64,000 nt of DNA from Aplidium turbinatum. Lineage: Eukaryota; Chordata; Ascidiacea; Aplousobranchia; Polyclinidae. The notes under the pieces were generated by a model. It had not been told where the DNA came from and searched no databases. It was given only the letters and a program-made list of their open reading frames with translations. Shown piece after piece: positions 11,101 through 26,100 of the stretch; position 1 is the stretch's first letter, and each line of letters begins with the position of its first letter. Location: assembly GCA_918807975.1 (NCBI GenBank), contig OU964923.1, positions 23,355,235 through 23,419,234 of the forward strand, in the 5' to 3' direction. The translations under genes were made by a program, and so were the position numbers.

Positions 11101-14100
11101 TATGAATATTTTTACCAAAGCTATAATTATAGTATATAAAATTATAAATGCATACATTTCTGTAGGACCATTTTGATGAGGAATCATATGACCATGATGA
11201 CATCCATGAAGATGAGCTGGTCGCTATGATGAGTGGAAGCCAGGAGTGCTCAATTGATGGAGATCTTTTGGACACACCATCAGAACAAAGGTAGCATATT
11301 TCGTATAATGATAATATATTTATATTCAGACAGCAGAGTCGTTTTTTACATTGTTTTAACGTCTGCACACGTTGAATCAATGTAAAAACGACTAATTTAC
11401 TGTCTGGGTATCCATCCAATATCCACGCTTTAGAAAATTGTGCAATTTTATAAATAAAAAAGTGCCAATGCACACTATCGCACCAAGCCTAGATCTTGAT
11501 TGGGATATATAATTTTATTAATTTGTAACGACTTCAGTTGACTTTTTGTTTTGACAGTTGGTACCATGGAAAACTTAATCGTCGAATTGCAGAGGAGCGA
11601 TTGATGGAAGTTGATAAATCCGGCTGCTACCTTGTTCGGGAGAGTGATAGAAAGATCGGTTCTTATGTCCTGTCATTTTTAAGTAAAAATAGTGGAACTG
11701 CGCATTTTAGGTGAGAAATTAAACTAATCTCTTTTGTGTTTTTGTTTGTCGTATCCAGGCTTACACCCGGTGGTTGAAGATTGAGATTAAGTGGACGGGA
11801 AGGCAAGGAGGCCAATCTTCGTGACCACCTTTAGGCATGCCTTTAAGTGTCCTGCCAAAGACGCAGCCGCATGCTCTTGAGCGGTGTCGAACCTGCGCCC
11901 TTTTGATTGCCGTTTCAGGGCTCTCACCACTCGGCTATGCAACCGACGATTTTCGTTTTAATCTTTATTGAAATATTTATGAGAAGGACACTGAACTTTT
12001 TAGGCTGTGGCATATTCAATAAAATACCGGAGCCGTAATATTGTCATTATGCATTTCGTTGCAGAATCACTTCCGTTTGTGGCGACTTCTATATCGGTGA
12101 TCGGCAGTTTGAATCATTGCAACGTTTAATAGCTTACTACACAAACAAGTCCTGTTTACTTGAGGTGAGAGCATGACAATTTTTGTTACGGCGCATAGCT
12201 TGTTTTTGCGTGAACCACTTTGATCTATAAGTGGTTCTCAACCTTTCTGTCTTAGCAGATCCCTTTTATTATTACTCTTAAGACCCCCCTTGCGTTATTC
12301 TCTCGAGGCGGTGGCGGATCCATAATTTTTTTTCTAAAATTTTAGTATATACATGGCGCTTTTTAAGACAAACAACTGTTTCATAAGTTTTGAAGCGACA
12401 CACTTAGAAGAATTTGTTGAACTCGCTATGCTCTTATGACGATTGATGACATTGACGAAGTTATGTTATAGCTATATGTCGGCACACTAAATCAATGATC
12501 TAAATGCTGCTTTAATGTTTTTCTATCAATTTTATTAAAAATTGTTGGAATTTTTGCAACCTTTAAATAAAAGAATTTCTCCCTTTTTTCTTTTGCAATC
12601 AATATTTCGGAGTAATCATAATCATGGCAAAACTGCGAGGGCTAATAGGCTGCTGACCAACATTTGCATAATCTAAAGTAAGCATTGATCAACAATCTAC
12701 TGTCTAAATTCTAAAAAGAATTAAGTTGAACATACATAGCCTAAAATATAAACACTAAACAGCCTTGTAAAAAATGTATATATATAATTCTTTTGTATGA
12801 TTTTTTTTAGTAGGGAAACTGAACCTTTGTACCACGTCCTTTAAAATTTCAAACGACGCACCAGGACGTCACGACGCGCAATTTGAGAATACGGTAATAC
12901 CGTACACAAATAAAGCTTAACCAATATTTAAATGTCGTAATTTGCGAATCATGCTGAAAAATCGGAAGCTTTCACAGAACCCTCCCTAGAAAGGCTTTGC
13001 GGATCCCCGGTTGATAACCGCTGATCTAGCACCTAGTAAACCAGATAATGTTGACTAATTTTGACTGTTATTTGGCAACCCTCCCTTATAATACAACTCA
13101 ATTTATCCTTAGTAAGACGTAGGATAGGCGCAGCTGCTGAAAAGGCAACCAAGTCATTCAAATTTACATCTATCCCACGTTGCTTTTCATGTTAATATAA
13201 TGATTACAAATTTTCATCCAGTCTTTCCTCTTTTGGCCCTATTTAAAAACGTTATTTTGATCATTTCACACCAACAGTGTAACACTAATCTCAAGGCTCT
13301 ACCTCACTTTAAAGTACACAATAAACATCAAGCTTTTCATGACTCAAACACACGCGAAACTGTAACAAACTTTGCATAAAAATTTGCTCGAATTTACGTA
13401 GATGTCTGTAATTTCGATTGCAGCAGTTTTGGTTGTTTCGCTCTGTAGTTTTGTTTGTGAAACCACTCACTGCATCCACTGGGCTAAACAAAAGAATTTA
13501 AATTTTACTCGGAAGTTGTACCCAAACAGCAAATCAATCTTTTTTTTTACATTAATTCAACATCTAAGATGCTGTCTGGGTAAGAAGTATAGTATATACG
13601 TGGGGGTGGAGTTAGAACCGTTGGCGACGCAAACTAGTATTCATGAACGAAGAAAGTAGCGTCGAATTTTCCTTCTTGGGATTGTATTCCAGTTTATTAC
13701 TCCTGACCCACTGCGATGTTTCGTGAAGACTTTTTAAAGCAAAATGGAGAGAGAGAGAACACACGTTGTTTTTTTGAGGCGGACACTTATGTTTTCAGCA
13801 TTGTCACCTAAATGCTTTGTCAGGGCGAGTTTCTTCGATTTCCAGTCGCTCCACCGGAGCCAGTAGATGACAGGAGGAGGGTGCAAGCTATTCTTCCTTA
13901 TCAGAAAGTTCCAGATGCAGACAATGACGAATTATCGTAAGTCCGATCTACCTAACAAGCTGTACATGACTTGAACTCAATGTGTGATGTTAAGGTTGTA
14001 GTGTCCATAACTCAATATAGCCTATCACATTTGTTGCTGTTGTAGTTTGTAAAAAGTTTCAAACTAAGACAAAAGCTTTCTCGTTAGTGTGCCGCGAAGT

Positions 14101-17100
14101 AAGAAATGTTCAGTTGATAAAACATTGCTCTTCTGTAAAGTGCAATCGCATTCGCTTTATTACTGTTTTTTTAAATCAAATTTTGAATTCTTTTAAAAAA
14201 TGTTTCTTAAACTTACCTCATCCTTTTCAACGTTAGTGGTCTTGTGTGGTTTTAAAATGGGGTGGAGAAAAACAACAGAACTCATAAAACTATTAGTAAT
14301 GATAATAATTTTTCGAACCACCTGCAGGCTGCAGCAGAGTTGCCGAAGTAACTGTATTTTAAAATTTAAAGGCCGTATCGAATAGAACCACGGGCGATGT
14401 TTTGTGGCCAGATGTTCTAACATTTTCGTCCACTTCTAAAATTTTCCTCGAATTTAATGATTGCCCAGATTTGAACAAGACGACATATTTATTGTTCACA
14501 ACGACATGGAAGGAGATTGGATGTGGGTTACATCACAACGGACTAATGAAAGCGGCTGTGTTTTTAGAGGTAAATATGTTTTCTGCATTCAATAAACTAT
14601 GCTAATTGACAGCGGACTCTTTGCTGTTTTGATTGGTTGAAAACCATCCTTTCTTCCGAAAACGGTTGGAACGTCACCAAATTGCATTGAGCCGTGAAGT
14701 GATATTTAGTAATATGAAGTGCGTATTAGAGTACTGGTGCTCGTAACGAGATGGCCAGCTTGCAACATTAATCACTCTACAGTACACCGTTCGTAGTCAC
14801 GTTTTTGTCGCGTTTTTCAACAATTGCTTGATGCAGCTCCAAACAATGATGTAACACCATCGTCGTATGAGCACAATCGCATAATTAAATTAAACTCTCG
14901 AGAAATTATTTCTCATTTCTCGCCTTCCCAGGCTTGGTCAGAGACGTTGAGAGAAGCATCGACCCTCACGAAGGCAAAGAATGGTTTCACGCCAACATAA
15001 GCAAGGATCAAGCTTACAATTTACTTTCAGCAGGTTAGCGGCTAGCTGCAGTGGCAACATTTACTTGCCAGAGTTCTGACAACTTCAAAGTAACTGTTTG
15101 ATATTAATTATCTGAGAAATATTTGTTATCTAATTAAAGCTTGACTAGGAAATTTCTCTAGTGTTGATGGGATGGTTTTGTTTGTTTTAAAAACTAGAAT
15201 GAAATGTTTTGTTACGTCGATTGTTGATCGACTGTTTTAAAAAATCGGAAACAACTAGTTTTGTCGGTTTATGAATTATATACCACCGGGCAGAGGATGT
15301 ATTGGAAGCTAGCTTTGTTGAAACATTTTCTGCAGTATATTTACGCAGGTTTTTTATGGTTTAAAGAATATTTTATTTTTTTTTTAAAATACCTTGTAAC
15401 CGTGTTGTCATTTAACTTGATAAGAACTAAATTTGTACCAGGCATTTTCAAGGTTGAAACAAAATTGCGCAGCCACAAGTGTTTGTGTATTTATTTAATT
15501 TAAAAAAATGTTTAAAAAATAAATGTTTCATCTTGTATTTTACTTCCCCTTTTGCCCTGAAAGTGGCAAAGCTACTGACCCTCTCCAATGCTAAACAGTA
15601 TCATTTTTGTCAAAAAATGCTGCAATGGTTACTGATTCATTCTTTTAATTTAGGTGATTTGTCGTTTTAACTGTTACGTATTTTATACTACAACTTTAAA
15701 GTGAGAAATAGCACTTTAAAATATTTATCTCGATTTAAAACTACAGTTCCACTTAAAAAAAATGGCGCTTCACCGTCAAAGGTTTTTCATTGAAAGCACT
15801 TGAAGGGATCCTCGAATGTTGTTATTGCTTATTGATCACAGTCAGCAGAAACGGAAGCTATCTCATTCGAGAAAGCGATTCCACGCCCGGTGACTACGTT
15901 TTATATTTCTTTTACAACCACAATATCCAAAGATTCAAGATCCACAGAAAAAGCTACAACAGATTTGAAATGGGAGGTCGTTCCTATGAAAGGTGACTGG
16001 TGTTATTGAGCGTTTTTTTTAGAAAAGTAAAAACCGCTTCTGTCTCAGCACTTGGGTATTGTTTACTGACATAGGTCGATCCCAAGAAACGGAAGTTGTT
16101 CTTTTACGCATCACGCGAAAACTATCGATGCAAAAAACAACTTAAGTTTTCTGAGGTAGAACTGCGTGTTTTGTCGGGATAAAATTGTGAATAACTTCAC
16201 GGCGATATGCATTATGCAATTAATATAATGCTGTTTGTAGCCTACTACGGCATTTATGCGTTCCAGTCTGCGGCACCATGCTGCGACCATTTTGGATTGT
16301 AATGTATGAAAATGATTTCAATTCCCAGACAGAAAATCAGTTATCTTTTAGATCCTTCAACATCTGCAGACGTTGAATCAATATAACAAAGGACTAACTT
16401 GCTGTCAGGGCGGTACACGTATAAGTGACGACGTATTCAAGCGTCACCTGGTGCACCCAAATTTATCGGTTTATTTAAACATCAACTAAGGGTTGCAATA
16501 TCAAACGACCATCAATGTCAATTGTCGAACCAATGCGATAAATCTTTCTTGTTTTCTACAGCATCGACGACATTGTTGATCATTACAAGCACGAGCAAAT
16601 AGTGCAAGGACAAACATTAGTTAAGGCCATTGCAAAGACCATGGATATCAGCCGACAATGTCATGTTGATATCTACGAGACTTTGTCCAGAGCCACCGCA
16701 TCCGATCAGCTCGGCTCTCGTGCCATAATCAACGAACCAGGTGTTTTAAAAAAAGGACAACTTTTCAAGAAAGGTAAGTTTGGTTTGCTTTATCGGTTGT
16801 TTAAAACTAGATTGGCTATTCGATATTTTTATGCTGTCTGTTTCTATGACGCACAAAAATTTTCATGGCGCAGCGCCGCGGTACCTCCTACTTTGGTCCC
16901 TGGTTTAATGCTGTTGATGATTTCATTAAAAATTTTGAACGAGTTTCCCAACATTTTGAACATTTTAACAAGAAAGTAAACGAAATTATTTTTGCTTTGA
17001 AAGGTTTCCATTACTTTACTGATTACGGGCTTTTTTTAGGGACTGGTAAAAGACACGACTCAAAGAAATGGAAGCCTATGTTTTTTGCTCTGCACGGTGA

Positions 17101-20100
17101 GAAGCAGCACCTTTACTATTTTGACCACGAGAAGAAAACCAGACCGAAAGGCTTGATCGACCTTAGCTATGGTGCTGTGTATCCTGTGCACGAAACCTAT
17201 TTCGGAAGGTAATGCTTACATTAATTAGATCCAAATTAATTCTTACACAGCTAAAGACTGCTGTTTACTGTTTCCAAGGCTTGGTGCTACTTAACTCATG
17301 TGTAACATTTTCTATTTATTGTATTAATTTAATCCATTTCTAACATTAAATCATTGAAACGTAAAAAAAAATTTTATCAGGCCGCTCCTGTGATGTAATT
17401 ACAGGCACTCATCACGCGTCATTGGCAGCAATTAAACAAATCGTTTTCCTGGGCTGTATCTTCTCTTTACGCGTGTAAATTTCCCGCTATTTTACTCGAA
17501 AATCTAAGAATCTGTTTCATTTTTATTACTTCATAGAACAAGCAAGCTTTCCGTTTCCGTGGAAACCTCAACCGTTAGACGTTTCATTGCAGTCTTTCAA
17601 TTGCGTGGCATTGTTACTTTGTTTGATATTCTATAAGTTTGCGCCTTTTTGGTGCAACATGTACTTTTTACCCAAGTTGTATAATTTAAAACATGCATTC
17701 TGCCTAAATTTCACCTTTTGCGTTGAAACCGCCAGTCTATTGTGAGAAGGAACACTTTTACTGGGCGGATAAATTGGTAAAACTAATGCGTCAGTGTTCT
17801 CAGCATATTCCCAGCTAAAAGAAATCCGTTTTTTTTTGCATTAATTCAATGCCTATCGACGTTATAACGACTGATTTTGCGATTGGTTCATTTTGTCAGA
17901 ATCCTCTATAGAGTGTCTGTGGTGTCTGAGGCCGGGTTTGCCTGCGTGAATCTCATCCACGCTTGAAAGGAGCTTGGTTCGACTCCATTTGAGAGTACCC
18001 GACTTTGTTTTGGCAAAATACTTAACATGCTTAGAAGCGGACTGTAATATTGTGTACTTTGCTTTTTTGTCCACCTATACGAATTTTGACCACAAAGTGC
18101 TAGCCTTATTTCGGAAAAACAAGCTTTGCAAGAGTCGAAACAGCCTTTTTTTAAAAAGAAACTTTATCCTGTTTTTCCGCATTGCTACTTTCACCACCAG
18201 ATTGTTTTCAAATGTTACTTTTTTTGCAACAGGCCGCACTGCTTCCAAGTTGTCATCCGAGCCTTGAACGAAGTTACTTCCTCTTACTTTTGTGCTGAGT
18301 CCGCAGAGCTTGCCCAGGTAAGCATTCTGCCATAGTTTTATGCAGGGCTGGGGAGCCACTGCAAAAAAGCATAGGCTCCGGCTCCAGCTCCGGAGCTATC
18401 AAGCATTCATCCACTAACTTCAGCTCCGGCTCCGGAGCTATAAATTTTTAAACAGCGGCTCCATGCTCCGGCTCCATACTTTATCCGACTTATTCTTTTA
18501 AGCGGTATTCGCTTAACCGATGTTTTTACTTTACAGTGCCGGCAAAAAAAATCTTTACATTCAGTCGGCAAAAAAAAACTTTACATGTAAAATCTGCAGA
18601 AGTTCTTGGCTTACTGTTCCCGCCAAAAGCATTGCGTCACAAAAATGCTTATAGTTACATCATTAGCTACTCTCTGGCATCACTTCGCCGTAAAGCCATT
18701 GCTCTGCGTGCGTAGTGTTGCTTTCCAGCTTCGTGAATAGTAAGGGGGGTGAAATCGCTCAATATTTTTCATTTTCTCAAAGTTTCGAGGTCTTGCAAAA
18801 AAAATTTCAAAAACTAAAATGGGTCGAAAGAAGAAGCAAATGGAAGAAAAACCTCGTGCCTTGACTTTGTTACAGAAGATAGGTTCTTTGATTGCTGTAA
18901 TGCTGTAGCCAGAGATATTGGGGTCTCAAGAAAGGCAATTTATCAATTAAAAAGGTGAAATATTTACTCATTGCAAAGATTTTGGTGATACATTGCCTCT
19001 CTGAAGACCCCAATATCTCTGGCTACAGCAATCACAGAATCTCCCTTCTCTCACAAAGTCAAGGCACGAGGTTTTTCTTCCATTTGCTTCTTCTTTCGAC
19101 CTATTTTAGTTTTTGAAAAAAATTTTGCAAGACCTCGAAACTTTAAGAAATTGAAAAATTTTTGTGCGATTTCACCCCCCTTAGTATTCACGAAGCTGGA
19201 AAGCAACACTACGCACGCAGAGCAATGGCTTTACGGCGAAGTGTTGCCAGAGAGTAGCTAATGATGTAACTATAAGCGTTTTTGTGACGCAATGCTTTTG
19301 GCGAGAACAGTAAGCTAAGAACTTCTGCAGATTTTACATGTAAAGTTTTTTTTTTGCCGACTGAATGTAAAGATTTTTTTTGCCGGCACTGTACATCAGA
19401 TTGGATTTGGTTTGGGATTTCAGGTTTTGATTCAAATAAACGATTGATACGTTTAAGCTGTATACTATTAACCGATTTCGTCTGTATTCAATACTGGAGC
19501 TGGAGCTGATAAATATTTTGTAGCTCCAGCTCCGGCTCCACAAGAAATGTTTAAAAAGGCTCCAGCTCCGGAGAAAATGCTTGGCTCCAACGCTCCAGGC
19601 TCCGGCTCCAGCTCCCCAGCCCTGGTTTTATGTATGACATTGCAACTGCTTTGAAAAGTGTGTCTAATTTTCTATCCATGTTGTCTATTTTTCTACATAT
19701 ATGAGATATTAATGAAGAAACTATGTTTGGCTTAGAAATGCGATACCGGCGTACTTTATCGCGTTTTATGGTTTCTATGGGAAAGAAATTAATTGAAAAA
19801 GCAGATACACGATTGATTTTTGTATCAAAAAACAAAATCCGCTACTTTCCAAGACATACAGTTTATTTCATTTGCTGGTGAAGAAACGGATGTCAACTTT
19901 AATCTCAGTTGCTGCGAGAGCCTACGCTTCGTTCACAGCAGTTGAATGGCGTGGCCGACCATTGTGTTGCTTTTTATCGATCGATTGTGAGAAGGACTAA
20001 TTATATTAATATAGAAACTTGATAAATAGAATTCTAATTTCCTTGCAAACGCTACACGAACGTTTGCGTGCATGTACTAGCTCCCAACGTTGAAACGATG

Positions 20101-23100
20101 AAAAACACTTGTTTTTTTGTCAAAATGAGCATTCCGTCCAATGCATCACGCCATTTCCTTTGCCCTTCAGCACGAATTGAATTTTCTAAATTTTCTCACT
20201 CGCAAAACGTCATATTTTGATCTTATAAAGTAGCCGTACGTCATTTTTGGCTGGACTGTTCTTTGTTTTTTTCGATCACTGACTGGCAATATGCGCCAAG
20301 CGTAAGAAAATACATCTATGAATCTGCGTGACATGATTCGCTGGTTTCGTGATGCTTGTTTTCTTGGCTGCAGTGAACAATTTCTTAGGAAAGCCTGTAG
20401 TTTGACAGGAACGCAATATATCATGCACTGTTTAAACGAGCTGTATTTTTTAAAGGAGTAGTCTCAAAGTGAAACAATACAACAAAAAATCTGTGTGTTG
20501 GGTGCCCCTTCTGCACTGATGAGGCCCACAAAGTCAAAACAGATGCCCTGGCTGCTGTTACTGTTCTTCACGAAGTTCATTTCCTTGCTGATTTAAATTA
20601 GAAACCACGAAGCGATGGCGATGGCACGTTCGCACAAAGTCAAAGGCATCTGTTCTAATCGTTCAATTGCTGACTTCAATATAGCTTGGAAGATGATGGT
20701 ATGGCCAACCCAGCGATTAGACGAATGTTTGTTTTGCTTCAGCATCGGATGACGTTTAAACGACGAAACAGCGTAGTTTCCCATCTTGGTACGGCTACAA
20801 TAACCTAGGCAGCAAAATTCGTCATTTTTACATTGATTCAACGTCTGCAGACGGGAAAATGACAGATTTTGCTATGTTGGAAATAGCTTTCAAATGTACC
20901 GTCTTTTCGTAAACAACAAGTTATCACAGGCAATTAAAAAGTAACAATTATTATTTTTCTGTCACGATTCTTATTATTGAACAGGAATGGATGAAATTGC
21001 TTCGAGCTAATTGCGCAAAGCCAAATCGTCAACCACTTCCAAAGCCCAACAGTGCCCGACAGGTAAGGCACAAGCATCAATCACAAAGGGCGTGAATGAT
21101 TTAATTTTAAATACATCTTTGCATGGGTAATTGGTTATGGTTCTTCGGTTCAAAACTTCATTAACTTCGGTTCAAAACTTAAGTTGCATTTGTGAGCTTC
21201 ACATTGTGTCACTGATATTCAGAAATTCAGATAATACGAAACCAAGGAAGTTTCCAGAAATATTTGATAAAACTACCATTCAACGTTTTATAGGCTAAGA
21301 AAACTTTTTCTCGAATCGTTGAAAATTTCATGATCAGGTCACCGCTTCAATGCGTGATGGAAATCTACAAGTAGATCTGCATAAGGCATTGCAGAGTGCA
21401 AAAAACAGTGTTGCAGAACGCGTTTTCGAATATTAAATTCTCATCAGTGCAATTACGTTTATGAACGCCTTAACAACGGCCAAATTTAAACTCAATACAA
21501 TACATTGCAAAGATTATAAGGACATATTCTCAGTGTTCAATTGAATATTAATAAATCCAGAGACATCAGAAAATCACTTCCCGCATGCAATTCCAGACCG
21601 ACATTACTGGCTTAAAGGGCGGGGAAACCCAAATTCACTTTTTGCGAGTTTTTTGTTTCAGCGTGATGTCATTGTGTACAACATGCGTTTTAGCAAAAAA
21701 AAAAATCCAAATTTTGTTGCCCTCGTCTCGCTAAGGCCGCTTTTGTTTGATACCCGTTTGCGAGGTCTCGCGCGCATCAAGCTGTGATTCTGTTCGCTGT
21801 GACGTCACAAGGTACATATAGTTGTGGCCAAAAGTTTAAGACCAGACTTGATTTATGACGATTTTTGCATTACTTCAAAATACTGCATCATATATTGCTT
21901 CAGTTGCATCATCTTTATGCATCATCTTATATCTGATGCAGTATTTTGAAGTAATGCAAAAATCGTCATAAATCAAGTCTGGTCTTAAACTTTTGGCCAC
22001 AACTATATATACCTTGTGACGTCACAGCGATCAGCATCACAGCTTGATGCGCAACGAGACCTCGCAAACAGGTATCAAACAAAAGCGGCCTTAGCGAGAC
22101 GAGGGCAACAAAATTTGGATTTTTTTATTGCTAAAACGCATGTTGTACACAATGACATCATGCTGAAACAAAAAACTCGCAAAGTTAATTTGGGTTTCCC
22201 CGCTCTTTAAGGTTTTTTTTTTGTTAAAACAGACTTAATGTTCAAAGCAAAAACAGCCATCACAATGAACATCTACCGAAGTATACTAATTTACAGTACT
22301 TAGATAAGCAATGAAAATTAATAGGCGGTATTGTTATTAATATCAATTCAATATGATTTCAGTGATTATAATAATACAATGTAATATAGTAGCGTATCCA
22401 ATTAATTAGCGGCGACCTTTAATTAGCGAAGTGATTTTCTGATGTCTCTGGATTTATTATATTCAATTGAACACTGAGAATATGTCCTTATAATCTTTGC
22501 AATGTATTGTATTGAGTTTAAATTTGGCCGTTGTTAAGGCGTTCATAAACGTAGTTGCACTGATGAAAATTTAATATTCGAAAACGCGTTCTGCAACACT
22601 GTTTTTTGTACTCTGCAATGCCTGATGCAGATCTACTTGTAGATTTCCATCACGCATTGAAGCAGTGATCTGATCATGAAATTTTCAACGGTTCGAAAAA
22701 AAATTTTCTCTGCCTATAAGTATAAAACGTTGAATGGTAGTTTTACCAAATGTGATATTCAGAAAATGGATATTTTTTTATCATAAACTGATTGTTTAGC
22801 GCTGGAGTGTTTAAACTACGCGCTGTAAGCCTGCAGGGCCTCGCCAAAGGTATCATGAAAAAACTGCTCTGGCACAACAGGTTGTTGTTTTTAAATCAGT
22901 ATCCTGAGAACCGACAACAAAAATTGTGATATACTGTGGCGTTTTGCATTCCGAGCAACGTTTGCAGACATTGAATCAATGTAAAATAGACTGAGTGTGT
23001 AGCTGAGAATGCTTTGCTTGCCGGTGCCACACGTTTGCACAACCTTCTACAACCTGATGATGTCAATATGCATTGATAAAGCGTTTAAAATTTGCCGTAA

Positions 23101-26100
23101 ACAACAAGGTTTAAGAAACTGTGACTCAACGTATGCAATCTGCATAGACGGGATGTCTAACGTTGGTGGCTTTTTGGTATGAAGTATCAAAGCTCTATTT
23201 AGACATCAGTGTTTCCGCTTAATGTTGACGAACTCTTTGACGCATTTAACCAACTCTATGAATGCTGTGGGCATTGGTCTTATCGCAATTGTGCAGTGCC
23301 TCGAATGTATATGAAGTTGGTTTGTCATAAATGTTTTTTCTATGTATTTTAATATAACGTAAGTTTTACACTGTTGCTTGAAATGCTATCCGGAGGCTCT
23401 TACTTTGCATGCAACTGCCACTCATCCCCATCTAGGCGACACGATTTTTTATATGTAAAACCTTAACGGTTAACCAACGTCTACGGACGTTGTAATGAGA
23501 TAAAAAAAAATTTCAATCCCCTGCACAGGTGAGAAGTCTTCAAGTCACAATAGAAGAAGCCCACAAGCTGGTAAATCGTACCACTTGCCGTCCATACTGC
23601 ACCTTATCCCTCAATACTGTTCACGTCGGAAGGACAAAGGTCAAGGAAGGACTGAAGCCTGTTTGGTCAGAAGAGTTTATTTTCGAGTAAGTGGCGCCAG
23701 GTTACTTTATTGATGGTGAAATTGGTCATTTTACATTGATTCAACATCTGCTATCGATGAAAGAAAAGCATGTTCTTTAGTTTAATGATAACAATTTGCT
23801 TATCTTTTTTACACATTCTACAGTAACTGTTATGACTTCTGCGCTTTATTAACCCAGCTAAGAAAATCTGTAGTTTTCGCATTGACGTGGTTAAAGACGA
23901 CAGATTTTGCTCTGGATATATTTTCAGTACCGAATATCAGATGTAATATCTCTCTTGCAGACATACTCCTGTCGGTTGTTGCTCAGAGTTCATGTTTGAA
24001 TAAACATCTTTGCTTTTCAGTGATATTCCTCCCGATGTAGACTCGATATCAATCGGGGTGCACAACGCTGCCAAGAAGTCACAAAAAGCCGGTATAGGCG
24101 AAGTTGTGATTCATTTCAGAAAACTCAGCTCGGGAAAGTTTGTTGATGAATGGTAACTTTAAGATGCAGAATTTCTGCTTTGTGCTTCATATTGTGTTTG
24201 CCTAACGGTTATAACCAAGAACGCAAAGCAATTTGTAAGTTTTACTCAAAGTTTTAATCTATGTTTTTGCTAAGAATGTTTCTAATCAGTTGCTTTCAGT
24301 ATTACTTTTTACGTGCAATATGCCAGCGTTGAAGTTTGTTTCAATGTTTTTCATTTTCTTTCAGGTACAACTTGGTGCCTTCTGCCGGACTCAGCGTCGG
24401 GAGTGGAAACGTCACGACAATGACATCAACATGCGGTTCAGTGCGTGTGCGCGCACGCTACTGCAACGAGTTGATCATGCCCACTGCCGAATATGATTTC
24501 CTCAAAGAGGTGCGCCTAACTTGGTTTGACGTTCACGCTATCTTGTTGTATAATGAATGATGATTCAACGTCATAACCATTTGTCGTATCAAAACCAAAT
24601 GTACTCTCTGATAACACCATCGACTCGGGGTCAATGCGTTTCGTTCTGGCGCTTGCATTTAAAAACTCGTCATTCGAAATGAAAAACAAAATATCATTTT
24701 CCCGACTGGTGGAAAGAGATTTTTTTACAAAAATTTGAAGCATGGCGGTTATGTGTACAAAGTGCAACTTACTTGTATTTTTTTTTCGAAGACCATGCGT
24801 TTTCTAAACTTTGGCATTTTCGTCGTTTTGATTATTTCTCTTTGTTTGCAGCTTGTGACTACAGATATGAAAGTGATTTGTGCATTGGCTCAAATTTGCG
24901 GTCAAGACCGAACGCTTCTTGCTTCTGTACTTCTCAGAGTTTTCCGGCAGCAAAAAACAGTGAGTTTAAGCATTTTTCAGTGCCTTGAAAAAGATACCTC
25001 CGAAAACAATGATGTCAATAAGAATTGACAACTCAACTGCATTAAGAGCGTGCGCGCACATACACGCTACAAATGTAAAAATCATCATTTGAGACCAAAC
25101 TATTTCCAAGTAACTTCTATTTGTTCTATGACACCCTTCACGTATGAATCGATAGATTTTTCAATGAATCAGTGTAAAAATGACGGATTTTGCTGTCTGT
25201 AAAGAAGCTAAAATGTACATTGCTTCAACGTCTGCAGACGTTAAAGCAATGTAAAAAGCGGTTGATTTTCTGTCTGGGTATATCTATTTTGACGACACGA
25301 TCTTTATCATGTAGTTCATGCGAACTGATTTCTCATCTTGTCCGCAGGAGACGGAGCTGATTCGGATGTTGAATGAGCGGGAGATCAACTGCAAGGACTC
25401 GGAGCCTGGGACTTTGTTCCGAGCAACCACCCTCGCATCCACCTTAATGGAGCAGTACATGAGATCGACTTGTTCCAGCTTTGTCTCTCTCGCCCTCAAG
25501 GATGTTGTTAAACAGATCGTTGAGAGCAAACAATCATGCGAGGTGGATTTAACGTCGTAAAAACTTATTTTTTTAAAAAACACGGTTCAAAAGCGTTTAA
25601 CCAACGTCTCAAATCGTTTTTTTTTTCATGTCTTCCTAAATTTTATTTTAAGCTTAATCCTGCTAAATTGGAGAACGGAGAAGAAAAGGACATTTTCCTG
25701 CATCGGGAGACTCTTCTTGGATACCTGCGCGGTGTTCTCGCATCCATCCTCGTCAGTCAGTCCATCTTCCCGAAGGACTTACGTTTCGTCTTCGGTCACT
25801 TGCAACACTGCGTTGCTCAAAGATGGCCCAACGACCCTTCCGTTAAAATTCGTGTTGTCAGGTTGGTAGCCTAATTTTGCTGAGTCGCACCTTGAATCTC
25901 GGTATTGCTAAGTCATACTTTGAATCGCGTGTAGAGATGATTATTGTTTCAGCGATTTTTGTGTTCGCTCTGTAGTTTTCTTCCAAACTTTAATGATGAA
26001 TAAAACTACACTAGAAACAAAAGCCAACATTAAATTTTGACTGAATACTTGTGACTTATGATTGAATTCTAATCCTTATGACTTAGTTATTGTTTTAAAT

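Larger units (their letters stand above)
21213..22765. repeat. outer layer of a three-layer inverted-repeat nest
   Basis: The left arm (about 21213-21585) and right arm (about 22430-22765) are inverted copies over some 330-370 bp. Examples are GAAATCTACAAGTAGATCTG against CAGATCTACTTGTAGATTTC, and CCAGAGACATCAGAAAATCA against its complement. Two further palindromes sit inside (21612-22210 and 21819-22005). No coding sequence. It lies in the RASA1 intron between the exons at 21062 and 23529. Confidence 0.85.

Noticed and set aside
24290-24560. Plus frames overlapping the C2 exon of RASA1
   Set aside because: One is the exon read through its intron, the other an out-of-frame shadow; the spliced model explains the signal.
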